From Ovis canadensis (Eukaryota > Chordata > Mammalia > Artiodactyla > Bovidae), in contig NC_091255.1 in assembly GCF_042477335.2 (NCBI RefSeq), positions 32,466,501 through 32,530,500 of the forward strand: a DNA stretch of 64,000 bases, in the 5' to 3' direction. Positions within the stretch are counted from its first letter, which is position 1, and each line of letters begins with the position of its first letter. This document shows positions 1 to 12,053 of the stretch, in pieces. The position numbers were made by a program, and so were the translations under genes. The notes below the pieces were generated by a model. It had not been told where the DNA came from. It saw only the letters and a list, made by a program, of their open reading frames with translations, and searched no databases.

Positions 1-327
1 GAGAGTCCTTTGGACTGCAAGGCGATCAAACCACTCAATCCTAAAGGAAATAAACCCTTAATATTTATTGGAAGGACTGATGCTGAAGCTCTAATACTTT
101 GGTTACCTGATGCAAAGAGTCGACTGATTGGAAAAGACCCTGATCCTGGGAAAGATTGGAGACAAAAGGAGAAGGAGCTGATAGAGGATAAGATGGTTAG
201 ATAGCATCACCGACTCAGTGGCCATGAAAACTCGGGGAGATAGCGGAGGTCAGAGAAGCCTGGTGTACTGCAGTCCATGGGGTCGCAAAGAGTCAGACAT
301 GACCTAGGGACTGAATAACAACAACAA
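1..327 (+). mobile_element. BovB (RTE) LINE, 3' end fragment
   Basis: The segment matches the C-terminal ORF2 and 3' tail of the other BovB copies in this window (compare 33540-33865), ending in ctgaataacaacaacaa. It enters from the left edge, so its 5' end is unseen. Many substitutions and short gaps make it an old, non-coding copy. Confidence 0.85.
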
Positions 328-511
328 ATTGCAAAACAGTCCAATTTAGTGATATTTATTTTATAATTAGTGTCTAAGGATATTTGCTCTATCTTCGTCA
401 ATGTTCTCCTATATTTTTGTCTAAAGGAGGAAGGCAGATACTTCAGGAGTGAAGAATAATATAGAACCTAGAGAAGAAAGAGCTCTTTTGAGCTATGGTA
501 GCCCGAGGAGT

Positions 512-727
512 GGGCGTCCCAGGTGGCAAGAGTGCTAAAGAACCCGCTTGCCAGTATAGGAGGGGTAAGAGAGGCGGGTTCGATCCCTGGGTTGGAAAGA
601 CCCCTTGGAGAAGGAAATGGCAACCCACTCCAGTATTCTTGCCTGGACAATCCCATGGACAGAGGCCTGGTGGGCTACGGTCCATAGGGTCACAAAGAGT
701 TGGATGCAACTGAAGCGACTTAGCACA
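512..727 (+). mobile_element. Bov-tA SINE
   Basis: This is a tRNA-derived head with a pol III B box (ggttcgatccc near 578) joined to the BovB-derived tail that ends in gaagcgacttagcac. It is nearly full length. Confidence 0.9.
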
Positions 728-1090
728 GCCAGAGGAGTATTCCTGTGGGATTAAGGCATGAGCTTGCATCCTCTGTTGCCTGATCCCCTACCCAAAGATG
801 ATTAGTAATTAAGAAATATCTGCCTTAGACCTCCAAGGGGATTTGTCCCAGAGAAGCAATAAAATTTACTTTGTTATTAATGAGTTTTTCCAAGTCCTAG
901 TATCCGTTGGGACCCAATGTCCCTCAGGCCCAGGAAGACAGAATGACAAAAGGGATGTTGTAGAATCAGGTGATGACTGCAGAGTCTATCTCCATATGCC
1001 TATAATGAATAAAAGAGTGAATAGCCCCAGGTCAAAGCCCTGAAGTCATCCTCAGACATACTTGGTAAGTTAGGCTGGAGAGTCCATGCC
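728..1090. other. Non-coding stretch, nothing recognised
   Basis: There is no convincing ORF, RNA gene or repeat here. It separates two SINEs. Confidence 0.5.
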
Positions 1091-1217
1091 TTTGCTCAGT
1101 TACTCAGTCATGTCTGACTCTTTTGCAACTCCATGGACTTGTAGACCACCAGGCTCCTCTGTCCATGGGATTTTCGAGGCAAGAATACTGGAGTGGGTTG
1201 CCATGTCTTCCTCCAGG
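1091..1217 (-). mobile_element. Bov-tA SINE, truncated
   Basis: The BovB-derived half is present in antisense (tcagtcatgtctgactc ... ggagtgggttgcc). The tRNA-like head is missing. Confidence 0.8.
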
Positions 1218-1329
1218 CCTTAGGGATTTTGCAGCCTGAGTATCCAGACTACTGAGATTCTATGATATGATTCTATGGGGTTTTTCTTCAGGTTGTCTAA
1301 AAAACCCCTGCTCAACATTCTATAAATAT

Positions 1330-1509
1330 TATGGAAGGTAGAAACATCCACGGACAGCCTTTCCAAATCACAGCTCCCTTATCTAAATCATTTGTGTTGA
1401 TTTCCAAATACTGTACTGTAGACTGTCTAGAATTTCTCTCCCCAGGTTAGAAAACCCATCTCAAGCTATCTTATTATGTGGCTTAACACTAATGTACCCA
1501 AGCAAGGCT
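1330..1509 (+). repeat. Left arm of long inverted repeat
   Basis: This 180-bp arm is the reverse complement of 2437-2615. By eye there are about five mismatches and one single-base gap, roughly 97% identity. The flanking sequence on both sides is unrelated. It does not resemble any SINE or LINE family that I recognise elsewhere in the window. Confidence 0.9.
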
Positions 1510-2149
1510 TTGTACCTTGTCAGTCTACATTCTGATTAGCGTCTACCATATTTAACCTCTCTGTCAATATAGTAATTGTAAGTATTTCATAATAGAGTCC
1601 TCTATATTTTGCAAGAGTTTTTAAAAAGAGATTTCAAGTTTACAGAAGCTTTGAAAGATGGGCAGGAACAAGTCAGCATTATCATCTTAAAACTGAAGAA
1701 GGTAATATGTAGAGAAGTGTAAGGAATAGGTAATTAAGAGTGGGTTTCTTCAAGGGCAGCATTTTTAGATGATATCTGACAGATTTGGACTCTGTAATCA
1801 GGCATTTTATACAATAGATGGATCCCACCTAGTTCCCAGGAGTTCCTGAGGAGTCCGAAATTCACTAATTAGTTCACTAATATATAACAAACGTCTTTCT
1901 TCTAAGTGTGAAACATACATTGGCCTGGTTTAAACCCTATGTTCTTGGTGAGTATCCTGCAGTGAGGGTACTATTCTGTATCTCTTTTGGGTTAGAAGTT
2001 TCCCTCATTCTGAAGTGCTCCTCCTGTTTTTTTCTTTTCTTTTTTGGGGGGTCAAATCCTGATTCACACTGTGGGGAAATGTATCAGGAGTAGACCAGGC
2101 ACTGGGTCCAAGAGACTGTAAGTTATTTTTATTATTATTTGCTTTTTCA
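1510..2149. other. Unique spacer inside the inverted repeat
   Basis: This non-coding spacer has one T-rich tract around 2028-2046. No gene or known repeat is recognised. Together with the SINE at 2150 it forms the loop between the inverted arms. Confidence 0.5.
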
Positions 2150-2352
2150 CGACTTTTGTCTCAGCTGTAAAGAATCTGCCTGCAATGCAAGACTCGCAAG
2201 TTCAGTCCCTGTGTTGAGAAGATCGCCTGGAGGAGGGCATGGCAACCCACTCCAGTATTCTTGCCTGGAGAATTCCATGGACAAAGGAGCCTGGCAGGTT
2301 ATAGTCCATAGGGTTGCAAAGAGTCAGACACAACTGAAGCAACTTAGCATGG
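2150..2352 (+). mobile_element. Bov-tA SINE
   Basis: Sense Bov-tA runs from the cagctgtaaagaatctgcc head to the caactgaagcaacttagcatgg tail region. It lies inside the spacer of the inverted repeat, next to the right arm. Confidence 0.85.
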
Positions 2353-2436
2353 ATGCACGCATGACCTCTAAACTTCAACATGAATCTCACATCAATATTG
2401 ACATTGAGTGGGCTGAATTGTAAGGAAAAAAATGAC

Positions 2437-2615
2437 AGCCTTGCTTGGGTACATTAGTGTTAAGCCACGTAATAGATAGCTTGAGATGGGTTTTCTAACC
2501 TGGGGAGAGAAATTCCAGACAGTCTACAGTACAGTATTTGGAAATCAACACAAATGACTGAGATAAGGGAGCTGTGATTTGGAAAGGCTGTCCGTGGATG
2601 TTTCTACCTTCCATA
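2437..2615 (-). repeat. Right arm of long inverted repeat
   Basis: This is the reverse complement of 1330-1509. It begins at agccttgcttgggtacatt and ends at accttccata, the mirror of tatggaaggt at the start of the left arm. Confidence 0.9.
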
Positions 2616-3865
2616 TTTTTGGTGTCGAAACAATTCAGTGATCTCTTGGATGGCCTGAAAGTTTTCTTTTTGTACTTCTCATTGTCCTAGAAGTTAAGGT
2701 TCATCAGTGAACAAAGTAGAACTTTTAAAAATCTTTAACATCTAGCAAAGAGCAAATAATCCATGTCTAATGATCTGGAAGATGAGTTCCTAGGAGAAGG
2801 AATGGAGTGGGATGGGGATAGCACGCATTCAGGTAATGAAAGCATGATGTGCTATGATGCGTGACAGTAGTCTGCCTTTGAGAAAATGAGAGAGACCTGG
2901 TCTACTTGGAGTAGAGAGAGGGTTGGCCATGAGCTCATTGCTCTGATGAAATAAGGGTCTTGTGGACCATGTCAACCCTGATAAAATAAGGTCTTTGTGT
3001 TAGTGGAAAGGGGAAACTCTTCAGTTAGAATAGTGACATGGAAACGTTTGAGTTATAAAAAGAATGATTCTGGATAATGTCAATGCATTGTAGGGAAGTG
3101 AAAGTAGAGAGAGTCCAAATTTGTTGACATTGTTTAGGTGAGAATAGTAACTGAGCTAAATGGTGGCTGTAGGATGTCAGGAAGGGCATATATGAGAGAT
3201 GTTCAGAAATGGGACTGGAAACATATAGTAAATGAACAAGGAGAGATGAGGAGAGGGAGGAGTCAAGGACGGCTCTCAGGTCTGGCTTGTATATCTTGTA
3301 GGTGGTATTGTCAATCAATCAGGTAGAGAGCATTGGGAGTGAAGCAAATATGGGACTGAAGAAACAACAAGCCTAATATCAGGAAGATTTGTCTTGGAGT
3401 GAAGGTGAAACATGCAAATAAGATGGTCATCAGGGGGTTGAACACCCAGGTCTGTAGCTCAGAAGAATGGTGTGGGCTGAATAAGAGTAGAAGGACCATA
3501 TGCCGAGGATCACCAATATTCAAAGGATGACTTGGCATGAAGACTTCTCTAATGACTGTGTGAAGAAGGCATTGTTATGGAGGCCAGAATAGAACAGGGA
3601 CATGAGGTATCACCATGACCAAGAGATGAGAGAGTCCTACAAAGGAAAAAGTGATCATTAGCACTAAATGGGATATGTTATTGAATTTAGAGACATGAAT
3701 GTTATTGCAGACTTTGAAGGGGGAGTTTCAGTAGCATCACCTTCTGCCTGTGCCTAAATTCTCACTCATCCACCATTTGGCAATAAGCCACATGCTATAT
3801 GCAGTATTTATTTTTTATATTTGGATTTAAGGTCTGTGATTTTTTATAAATAATAGAGTTATCAA
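2616..3865. other. Intergenic, 5' flank of OR1E-like pseudogene
   Basis: This is 1.25 kb of apparently unique non-coding DNA. The short ORFs in it have no recognisable family signature. The remnants of the pseudogene's promoter or 5' exons could lie here, but none can be pinpointed. Confidence 0.5.
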
Positions 3866-4810
3866 ATGACAAAGAGGAACCAAACCATCATCTCAGAGTT
3901 CCCCCTTCTGGGCCTGCCTATCCAGCCAGAGCATCAAAACCTGTTCTACGCTCTGTTCCTGGCCATGTGTGTTACCACCATCCTGAGGAACCTCCTCATA
4001 ATGTTCCTGATTCGACTGGACCCCCACCTCCACACACCCATGTATTTGTTTCTCAGCAACCTGTCTTTCTCTGACCTCTGCTTCTCTGCCACAATGCCCA
4101 AGCTGTTGCAGAATATGAAGAGCCAAGTCCAGTCCATACCCTACGCAGGCTGTCTGGCCCAGATGTATTTTTACTTGTTTTTTGGAGTTCTTGAAAGCTT
4201 CCTGCTGTGGCCATGGCCTATGACTGCTATGTGGCCATCTGCTTCCCCTTGCACTACACCACCATCATGAGCCCCAGGCTGTGTCTCTCCCTGCTGGCGC
4301 TGTCCTGGGTGCTGACCACTGCCCATGCCATGTTGCACACCCTGCTCACGGCCAGGCTGTCCTTCTGTGCTGACAATGTGATTCCTCACTTTTTCTGTGA
4401 CACTTCTACTTTGTTGAAGGTGTCCTGCTCTGATACTCGAGTCAATGGGTTGGTGATAGTTTTCATGGGAGGACTCATTCTTGTGATCCCATTTCTATTC
4501 ATCGTCATGTCCTATGCATGAATTTTCTCCTCCATCCTCAAAGTTCCTTCTGCCAGGGGTATCCGCAAGGCCTTCTCCACCTGTGGCTCCCCCCTCTCCA
4601 TGGTGTCTCTCTTCTATGGGACAATCACTGGTCTCTACTTGTGCCCATCAACTAATAATTCTTCTGTTAAGGAAACTGTGATGGCCGTGATGTACTGTGG
4701 TGACCCCCATGCTGAACCCCTTTATATACAGCCTGAGGAACAGAGACATGAAAAGAGCCCTGGAAAGAGTCTTTTGGAAAAAGAAAATATCTTTCTCTCT
4801 AAAATGGTAA
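3866..4810 (+). pseudogene. Olfactory receptor pseudogene, OR1E-like
   Basis: The reading starts [17 protein letters not shown] and follows the family 1 OR plan: [42 protein letters not shown], and the RNRDMK tail near 4739-4753. From memory it is closest to human OR1E1/OR1E2. The gene is broken in three visible places. One base is missing near 4207, just before MAYD. A TGA at 4519-4521 follows MSYA, where family members have Arg (CGA to TGA). Two bases are missing near 4695, in the codons for MYTVVTP. In addition the TM1 Gly-Asn motif reads Arg-Asn (ILRNLL) and DRY reads DCY. The original stop is probably TAA at 4808-4810. Much of the coding pattern survives, so inactivation looks fairly recent. 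A sequencing or assembly error could explain one lesion but hardly all three. Confidence 0.9.
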
Positions 4811-7629
4811 CAATTTGGATTTTTACACTATTAATTCAGTGGTTATAGTAATGTTGCCAGTGGAGTATTACTCTAAATCGGTGGTTTTCTTTTTTCAGTT
4901 TTAAAGCTATTAACCTTTTTATTCAAGCAAAACCCCACGATAAAGGCTATTATGAAAATATGATGACCATGAAGCTGTGTTTGAAGTGGAACTGAGGTCA
5001 GGAAACCATCTGCTCTGCATCTTTATTTTCCTCTTCCCAGGTGGAATTCATGTTTGAAAATAAGATATATTTTTTGTGCAGAATGTCTACTATCCATGTC
5101 AATTCAGGAGTTAGCTTTTCAAGCATCACTGGAATCATTGCTTTCTTCCTGCTCAAAAATCGTTAATGATGCTCACAAATGAAGAAAGAATGAAATGTAT
5201 GATTTCTGGCTCACAGAAGCACAGAGACTCCTGGAGTTCTCTATTTCTGATACACCTTCCCTTTTTTCACCACGATTAAAAGCATTTGTTACTACCTTAT
5301 CTCCATGCATATACTTACAGCATTTTATTCTTTAATTTTACTTTTTGGGCCCAGATCAGAGCAACCTTCCTTTAAGAGAGATAATAAATAGAAAACCCTT
5401 ACTGAGTGTTTTTGTATGTGTCAGGCACTTTTCCCGTCTATTAATCTACCACCTCTATGATGTTGCTGCTATTATTTTCCTCTTTACAGACAAGGTGATA
5501 GAAACATTAACTTACTGTCCAACATCACGTAAGAAAGTGGTGTAGTTAAGATCTGAACTCAGGTAGTTTGGCTTCGCAGCTCTAGATCTCCCTGACCATA
5601 CAATACTGCATCTTCAGACTATAGACTCTTACTCCTTTCCATTATAATGGTGGAATCTGTCCAGTTCCAATCACTTGTCAATCATGTCAATTTTTCATGT
5701 CCTCTTCATATTTCTTATTGAGGCATTGAATTGCTATTTTCTTCATACACAATCAGAAATTACAGAACAGAAGATGTAAACTGTATTCCTGGGAAGCCAA
5801 GCAAGAAATATGATGAGTGTAAAGTGTATCAGGCTTAAGAAAACTCAACTGCAGAGATATGGTCAAAGATATTTTATTTTATGAATACATGGAGTATATA
5901 TACCTCTACCATAACTCAAAAGTCTGTTCTACTAGAGATCATGTAACTTTCATATTGAATAAATTCTAATTGAAAATAGAAATATTTAATCATGAAATAT
6001 ATTATAGTATCTTGTTACTCCTTTGATTTAGAAACAAAATCTGGCAGTTTTCTTTCTGACTAGTGTGACATCTTTTGTTTTCTCTTGAATTACCTAGTAG
6101 AAAATTCAGACGTGGGTCTAATAACCAGAAGTGATACTTAGAGTTTTTTTTCCTGTTTAACAATAGATAAGAACTGTTTGAAAATGCATGTACTTTGAAT
6201 ATAGGTCAATTTTTTGCACAAGCATTTTTATATTTAGAGTTACTTTTCTGATGATATAAATAGAATTTCAATATTCTGAGGTTGCTATATATTTTTCAAT
6301 ATTACATTGCACTGTATCATTAATGTTATTTTTTTTGCTCTTTATTTATACCATCATATTGAGAGAGGTGAGCTAAAGTGTTCATATAACACATAATATT
6401 ATTTTATTGTCATTTAATTGGTAATAAAGAAATCTTTTAAAATAATTCATGCTTCAACTCTATAATTTTAGATATCTAGACAGGTTATTACTTTCATTTC
6501 TATAAATGCATTTTAGCAATTGTGAGTAGCTTGCATTATTCTTTGCCGAATTAAGTTTGCAAAGACAGTTTTTAAAAAAGGAATCAGTCAATTGAATTAT
6601 TATTTGTTTAATTATTTGTGGATGCCTTTGCAGAGAAATATTCAGGGTGGTTACATGATTTTCAGTGTCAAACCAAGGCCATGTATTTAATCAAAGCTTT
6701 GCAAATATTAGAGTTAAAATATTTTCTTTTGCCTCACATGAGTAACTCATTTTCTTTAAACATTTCCAAAGCCTTTTTGGTCCCATGATGCCTAACCTCC
6801 ATGTAGTACCAAAGGCCACCATCTTGTGTATCCAAGTTATTAAGTAGAGTGTTGGATGACCAGTTCAATTTTGGGGAACACATTCAATCTATGATATTAA
6901 TCACTGTTCTGTGATGGGTTTCAGTTTTTACTTTTTAGCACTGAAAAATTACTTCAAAAAGTAAACTCATATTCAGTGTCATACAAAATATTGCCACTTT
7001 GGATTTTATTTTAAAAAATGTTTGATATTATTACCAATATGGCCAGAGCACAATTTGTAGCCAGTAATTTCAACCATCTCACATTAAAAATTTGAAGCTT
7101 TTCTTTCCCCCAACATATTTTCAACTAATATCTTGATATTGAACCTGTTAGGAGAGTGTTAGCCAAAATTTCTGAGGAATTATCAAACTTTTCATCAACA
7201 ACAGAGACAAATATGGTGAATTGAGTGGTATTATTTGCCTATATTCTCACGTGGCAACAGACATATGAATGCTTGTCTCTGTTCGAAGCACAAAATTTTT
7301 GCTAAATCCTAAAGATCCTCAAAAATCTCTAAAAGATTTGATGCCCAATTATTTCATTTAATACAATAGTATTTCACAATATCATTGTTCATTTTATAAT
7401 TATATGGAAAAATAAACCATTTAAAATTTAATTTTAGTTTCTGCTTGTTAAATTTTTCATGTCATACTTTTCTTTACAGTGGTCATTGTAAGATTTGCTT
7501 AAAGTAAAATAGTTTTGACACAGTTTCATTTTGCTTATTTACTAAACCTGTTGGGATACTGTATTTTCCCAGAAAGAGATATTCTTGGCGTTGTAGTACT
7601 GTGGTCAGGTAAATCGAAGGATGCATGCT
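4811..7629. other. AT-rich intergenic DNA
   Basis: This is 2.8 kb of AT-rich sequence without supported genes. Apart from the MIR at about 5380-5612 I recognise no repeat. It contains many short A/T runs and no ORF with family signatures. Confidence 0.55.
5380..5612 (-). mobile_element. MIR SINE, ancient
   Basis: The antisense MIR signature is visible: tttacagacaaggtgatagaaac, then acatcacgtaagaaagtgg, then gatctgaactcaggtag. The element is diverged, as expected for an old mammalian-wide repeat. Confidence 0.6.
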
Positions 7630-7846
7630 GTGTGCTTAGTAGCTCGGCCATGTCCAACTCTTTGTGACCCTTTGGACTGTAGCCTTCCAGGCTCCTCTGT
7701 CCATGGGATTTATCAGGCAAGAATACTAGAGTGGGTTGCCATTTCCTCCTCCAGGAAATCTTCCTAACCTAGGGATTGAACCCGTGTCTCCTGTGTTTCC
7801 TGCATTGCAGGCGGATTCTTCACCCGCTTAGCCACCAGGAAAGCCT
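7630..7846 (-). mobile_element. Bov-tA SINE
   Basis: Antisense Bov-tA runs from gtgtgcttagtagctcggcc to gccaccaggaaagcct. It is followed only 44 bases later by a second antisense copy. Confidence 0.88.
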
Positions 7847-7889
7847 AAATTGAAGAATCTTATGCTACAAAATCCTGGTATTACTGTTG

Positions 7890-8116
7890 TGCTGTGCTGT
7901 GCTTAGTCGCTCAGTTGTGTCTGACTCTTTGCGACCCCATGGCCTGTAGCCAGCCAGGCTCCTCTGTCCATGGGGATTCTCTTGGCAAGAATATTGGAGT
8001 GGGTTGCCATGCCCTCTTCCAGGGGATCTTCCAAACCCAGGGATGGAACCTGTGTCTCTTATGTCTCTACATTGGCAGGCAGGTTCCTTACCCACTAGTG
8101 CTGCCTGGGAAGCCCC
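7890..8116 (-). mobile_element. Bov-tA SINE
   Basis: This is an antisense full-length Bov-tA (cttagtcgctcagttgtgtc ... gcctgggaagcccc). Its body differs from the neighbour at 7630-7846, so it is a separate insertion and not a tandem duplicate. Confidence 0.9.
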
Positions 8117-9007
8117 AGTTAATCACGCAGATAGGCTTCTACATCTTCCCAGAGCCACCTCATCTCGTCCACAAGGACTTTCTTGCAAGTTTGAGAAGCA
8201 GGTGCAGCAAGGCATGCGACAGCATTTTATAGCATGCTATAAGAATTAGATGACATTTTATATTACCTTTAAATGCTAAGGAGTTGGATTGTATGAATGC
8301 TCTTTCAATGTATGTGACTGTGTTTTTGAGACAGAGAAACTGGAGAAGAGAGAAGATAGGGAAAGGAGAAAAGAGACAACATGAGCTTGTGATGTCCATA
8401 CCTTACTCTGTTCATGCGGCTCTCAGAGTCTCTTGGTTCTGCTGCCTCCACTTTCCTCCTATATAGGATGAAAATTCAGTCAGGACACAGAGGACCCTAA
8501 GACATTGCTTTGTCAATAGGACTTAGTGACTTGTCCTACTGGCTAAAGATGGGAAGAAGGTATTAGTGCCTGGATCTTCTGTCCCTATGAGAGAGGAGAC
8601 AGAATGGAAGGCTGTGGATGCCCTGATGAGGATGAGGAATCTGAGAAATGATGCTTCAATCTCATACTCATAAAGAAAAAGAAGTGTACTAGGAGCACGC
8701 CTACTATCAGTTTTGACGAGGCCTTGGGGAAGCAATCCCATGACAGTTTGTTGAGATGAACCTGGATAACTGCTCCAGTGTTAATATCTGTAAGAAAAGG
8801 TCTTGGGAAATGAATTTTACTTACAAGGAATAAACGAGTTCCATATGAGGAAGTCTTCTTCTTAGGAAGCCTTCTTAAAAGGGCTCCTAGAAGTTTAAGA
8901 GTACACCAGAGTTAAAGAAGACATCCAGCATGTGCTCCTGCCTGGCTTTGAGTCACGAGGGGAATGGAAAGTCTCAAGTATGACATTTGGATTGGAATGA
9001 GCCCATA
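8117..9007. other. Intergenic, nothing recognised
   Basis: There is no supported gene or repeat. The short ORFs have no recognisable domain. Confidence 0.5.
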
Positions 9008-9203
9008 TTTCCTGGTGGCTCAGATAGTAAAGAATTCGCCTGCAGTGCAGGAAGCCCGGATTTGATCCCTGGGTTGGGAAGATCCCTTGGATCTGGCATG
9101 GCAACCCATTCCAGTATTCTTGCCTGGGAAATCCCATGGACAGAGGAGCCTGGCGGGCTTCAGTCCATAGCATCACAAATAGTCAGTCATGACTGAGCAC
9201 ACA
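9008..9203 (+). mobile_element. Bov-tA SINE
   Basis: Sense Bov-tA with tcctggtggctcag head and the catgactgagcacac tail. Confidence 0.87.
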
Positions 9204-9699
9204 CTCACAAGCCCACAATGCTATTGACTCCAAATACTAAGTAAAAGTAATTGAAAAAAAACCATGTTTAGAGGAAAAAAAGTCACCCTAGCCTTCAAAT
9301 TATTTCTCTGAATTATTTCAAACACAACATCAAGCACAAGGCCAAAGAGAAGCAGAAATACAAGGAAATAAGGTATCAAAGATAAGAAGCAGTAGATGAA
9401 AGACGTAAAAGGACTCCGGGTAGTATAATAATCAGACATAACGTTTGCAAAGTTTATGAAATTAAACCAAATCTGAAAATTTTGGCAGGAATTTGTACAA
9501 ACTGAAAAATATGAGTAACCAGTCCTCCCATAACACACACATTTTCCACAGTCTGTAATTCCCTTCATGTTATCTTGTCATTGTTCCTGCAAGAGTAATC
9601 ACTCCTAGCAGTGTAATTTAGTTTTACCCATTTTTATACTTTATATCAATGTGTGTATGTTGTTTATGCTCTTTTGTCTGTCATCTATCTAATTTTAGT
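9204..9699. other. Intergenic, nothing recognised
   Basis: Non-coding. A 115-codon open frame on the minus strand here has no family signature and I do not call it a gene. Confidence 0.45.
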
Positions 9700-10790
9700 A
9701 GATAGTTCTAGACAGTTTCCCCAAGGTCTTGTGCCAGTTTTCCTCCTCTTTCACAGCATATGAGAGTTTCAGTTGTTCCTAATTATTTGACATTATTCCA
9801 TCCTTCTCATTTAAGCAGTTTTGGTCTGTGTGTACTATGTTTTAAATTTGCATTTCCTTGATGACTACTGAAGTCAAGTGTCTTTTCATATGTTACTTTT
9901 TTTTTTGTTACTGTTTTAATATGTATATTTTGTTGTGTAAATTCTCTTTTCAGGCCTTTAGCCCATTTTTCTATTGATATTTTCAGGTTGATTTGTAATT
10001 ATATGTTGCAGCTATGAATTCATGAGATGTTGTAGTAAGAATACAACTGGTTTTTTACTCAGTTAATGATGGAGAGAGATTTTAATGTCAGTATAGATTA
10101 ATTTATCATTTTATCATTATTCCTTTTTGTATCTTTTCTAAGAAATCTTTGCTAAATCTTTAATAATGGTCTCTTATGTTTTACTCCTGAACTATTTATT
10201 GCTTTCCCTTTAACCTTTAGATCTACTATTAATCTAGTGTTGATTATGATATTGGGTGAGGTAGAGATCAAGAAGATATGTTCCCCCCCACAAATATTGA
10301 TATCTAACTAATCCAGTCACATTTATTGAGATGACCATCTTTTTCCTGCTGTATTTCCCATTAGTCAGATGACTGCACCTCTGTGAATCTGTTTCTGGAC
10401 TCTATTCTGTTTCATTTCTCAGTTGTTGATCCTTGCGTCAATACTCCACTCGTTAATTACTGTATCTTTTAATGGCATTGTTACATGGTTTAAATTCTTT
10501 AGTTTTCTTTATTATTTCTTTGCCTAGTTTTGACTCTCAATTTCCATTTCCATTTTGGCTGGTTAATTTCTCTAAAAAAAAAGACTGGCTAGTAGTTTGA
10601 GTTGTATTGCATTGAAACTAGATTAATTAGGAAGAGAATGGGTTTCTTTGCAATATTGAATCCTCTAAGTCTTAGACATGGTGTATTTCTCCACTTTTGT
10701 TATTTATCTCAATAACACTTTGCATTCTTCTGAGTAAGCATCTCCGAAATCTTTTGCTAGATTTATTTTTGTGCATTCATTGCCTTTTAT
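9700..10790 (-). mobile_element. Ancient L1, ORF2-derived fragment
   Basis: Antisense L1 ORF2 landmarks appear in order: tttgcatttccttgatgac at about 9850, aggcctttagcccatttttc at about 9951, and gtgtatttctccacttttgttat at about 10682. It is heavily mutated with no open frame. The 3' UTR expected at its left end is missing. Confidence 0.7.
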
Positions 10791-11347
10791 TAAATTTAAA
10801 TTGTATATATTTAAGGTGTACAACATGATGTTTTGATATACATGTATATACTAAAATGATTACTACAATCAAGCTAATTAACATCTCCATCTCCAGCATT
10901 TTCTTTCATGATGAGAGCCCTTGATGTTTACTCTCTTAGCAAAGTTCCAGTATATAATACAGTATTATTAACTATGCTGTAATTAAATCTCTAGACCTTA
11001 CTAATCCTACATAAATACACCTTTGGGCTCTTTGAAAACATCTCCCCTTACCTGCATCTCCCCACCCTGGTAGTGATGATTCTGCTTTCTACTTCTATGA
11101 ATTTAGCTTTTTTAGAGTCTATATGTAAGTGAGATCATGCAGTATTTTTATTTCTGTGTCTGGCTTATTTCATCTAGCATAGTAGCCTTCAAGTTGATCC
11201 ATGATTTTTCACAATGGCAGGAGCTCCTTTTTTAATGCCAACTAATATTCCGTTGTGTGTTTATACTACAATATCTTAATCCATTCGTGCATCAACAGAC
11301 ACAGGTTGTTTTCACACCTTACGGAACCAGATTCATTTGCCTGATTT
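10791..11347 (-). mobile_element. Ancient L1, 3' UTR and ORF2 end
   Basis: Antisense L1 with ttaaggtgtacaacatgatg and aacatctccatctccagcat (3' UTR), then atccatgatttttcacaatgg (ORF2 end). Its 3' UTR abuts the ORF2 part of the preceding fragment, so this is a separate element. It is interrupted by a tiny BovB at 11348. Confidence 0.7.
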
Positions 11348-11456
11348 CAGTTCAGTTCAGTTCAGTGCAGTCGCTCAGTCGTGTCGGACTCTGCGACCTC
11401 GTGAATCGCAGCACACCAGGCCTCCCTGCCCATTACCAACTCCCAGAACTGTGGTG
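11348..11456 (-). mobile_element. BovB LINE, extreme 5' truncation
   Basis: About 109 bp of antisense BovB 3' end begins with the repeated cagtt units of the tail. It is flanked by a perfect 11-bp TSD, ttgcctgattt, at 11337-11347 and 11457-11467. The tail is well preserved, so this is a fairly young insertion into old L1 DNA. Confidence 0.9.
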
Positions 11457-11467
11457 TTGCCTGATTT

Positions 11468-11892
11468 ACAGCAAGCCAAATCCTGTGATTCCATGGTTTG
11501 CAGCAGAGAAACGGTTTATCCATGAGGCAGCCAAATGAGAAGAACAAATCTCAAATCTGTATCCCCTAAAGCTAAAGGCTTGGGATATTTACACGATAAA
11601 GCTGAGGCATGGGGAGAGTGGGAAAAGGTAATAGGAGAAGAGAAAAAAGTAAGATAATCATTGTTCTGTGCAAACATGACTAGGCTACATGCTTCTCCAT
11701 GGGACACAAATTCAGAAAATGGCCTTGAACTTTTGTGACGTCAAAAGGAACCATATACTTCATTTACAAATGTCTACTTATTAAATATTTTTGTGGGTAA
11801 GAAGTGACAATACAGAAGATTTGCTGTAATCATAGATGATAGAAATAATTTTCTATTTTCAGTAACTCTACCAATAATTTTATTTTGCTGTA
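11468..11892. other. Non-coding stretch, unclassified
   Basis: No gene is seen. The sequence could be an unrecognised old repeat, but I cannot name a family. Confidence 0.4.
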
Positions 11893-12053
11893 AGAAAGGG
11901 ATAACAGAGGATGAGATGGTTGGATAGCATCACCAACTCAATGGGTGTGAGGTTAAGCAAACTCAGGGAGATGGTGACGGACAGGGAAGCCTGGGGTGCT
12001 GCAGTGCATGGAGTCACAAAGAATCTGATACGACTTAGCGACTGAACAACAAT
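11893..12053 (+). mobile_element. BovB LINE, 3' end fragment
   Basis: The 3' terminal 160 bases of BovB (gaggatgagatggttggatag ... gcgactgaacaacaat) are in sense orientation. The copy is diverged from the young copies in the window. Confidence 0.82.

Noticed and set aside
512-727. tRNA gene calls inside Bov-tA SINEs
   Set aside because: The tRNA-like heads have A/B boxes but are SINE parts without a foldable, mature tRNA. The same holds for all other copies.
1330-2615. Inverted repeat as the two ends of a DNA transposon with a gene inside
   Set aside because: No transposase-like frame, no terminal motif and no target duplication were seen. Origin left open as a finding.
7630-8116. Direct repeat of two SINEs as a tandem duplication
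   Set aside because: Their bodies and ends differ, so they are two separate insertions.
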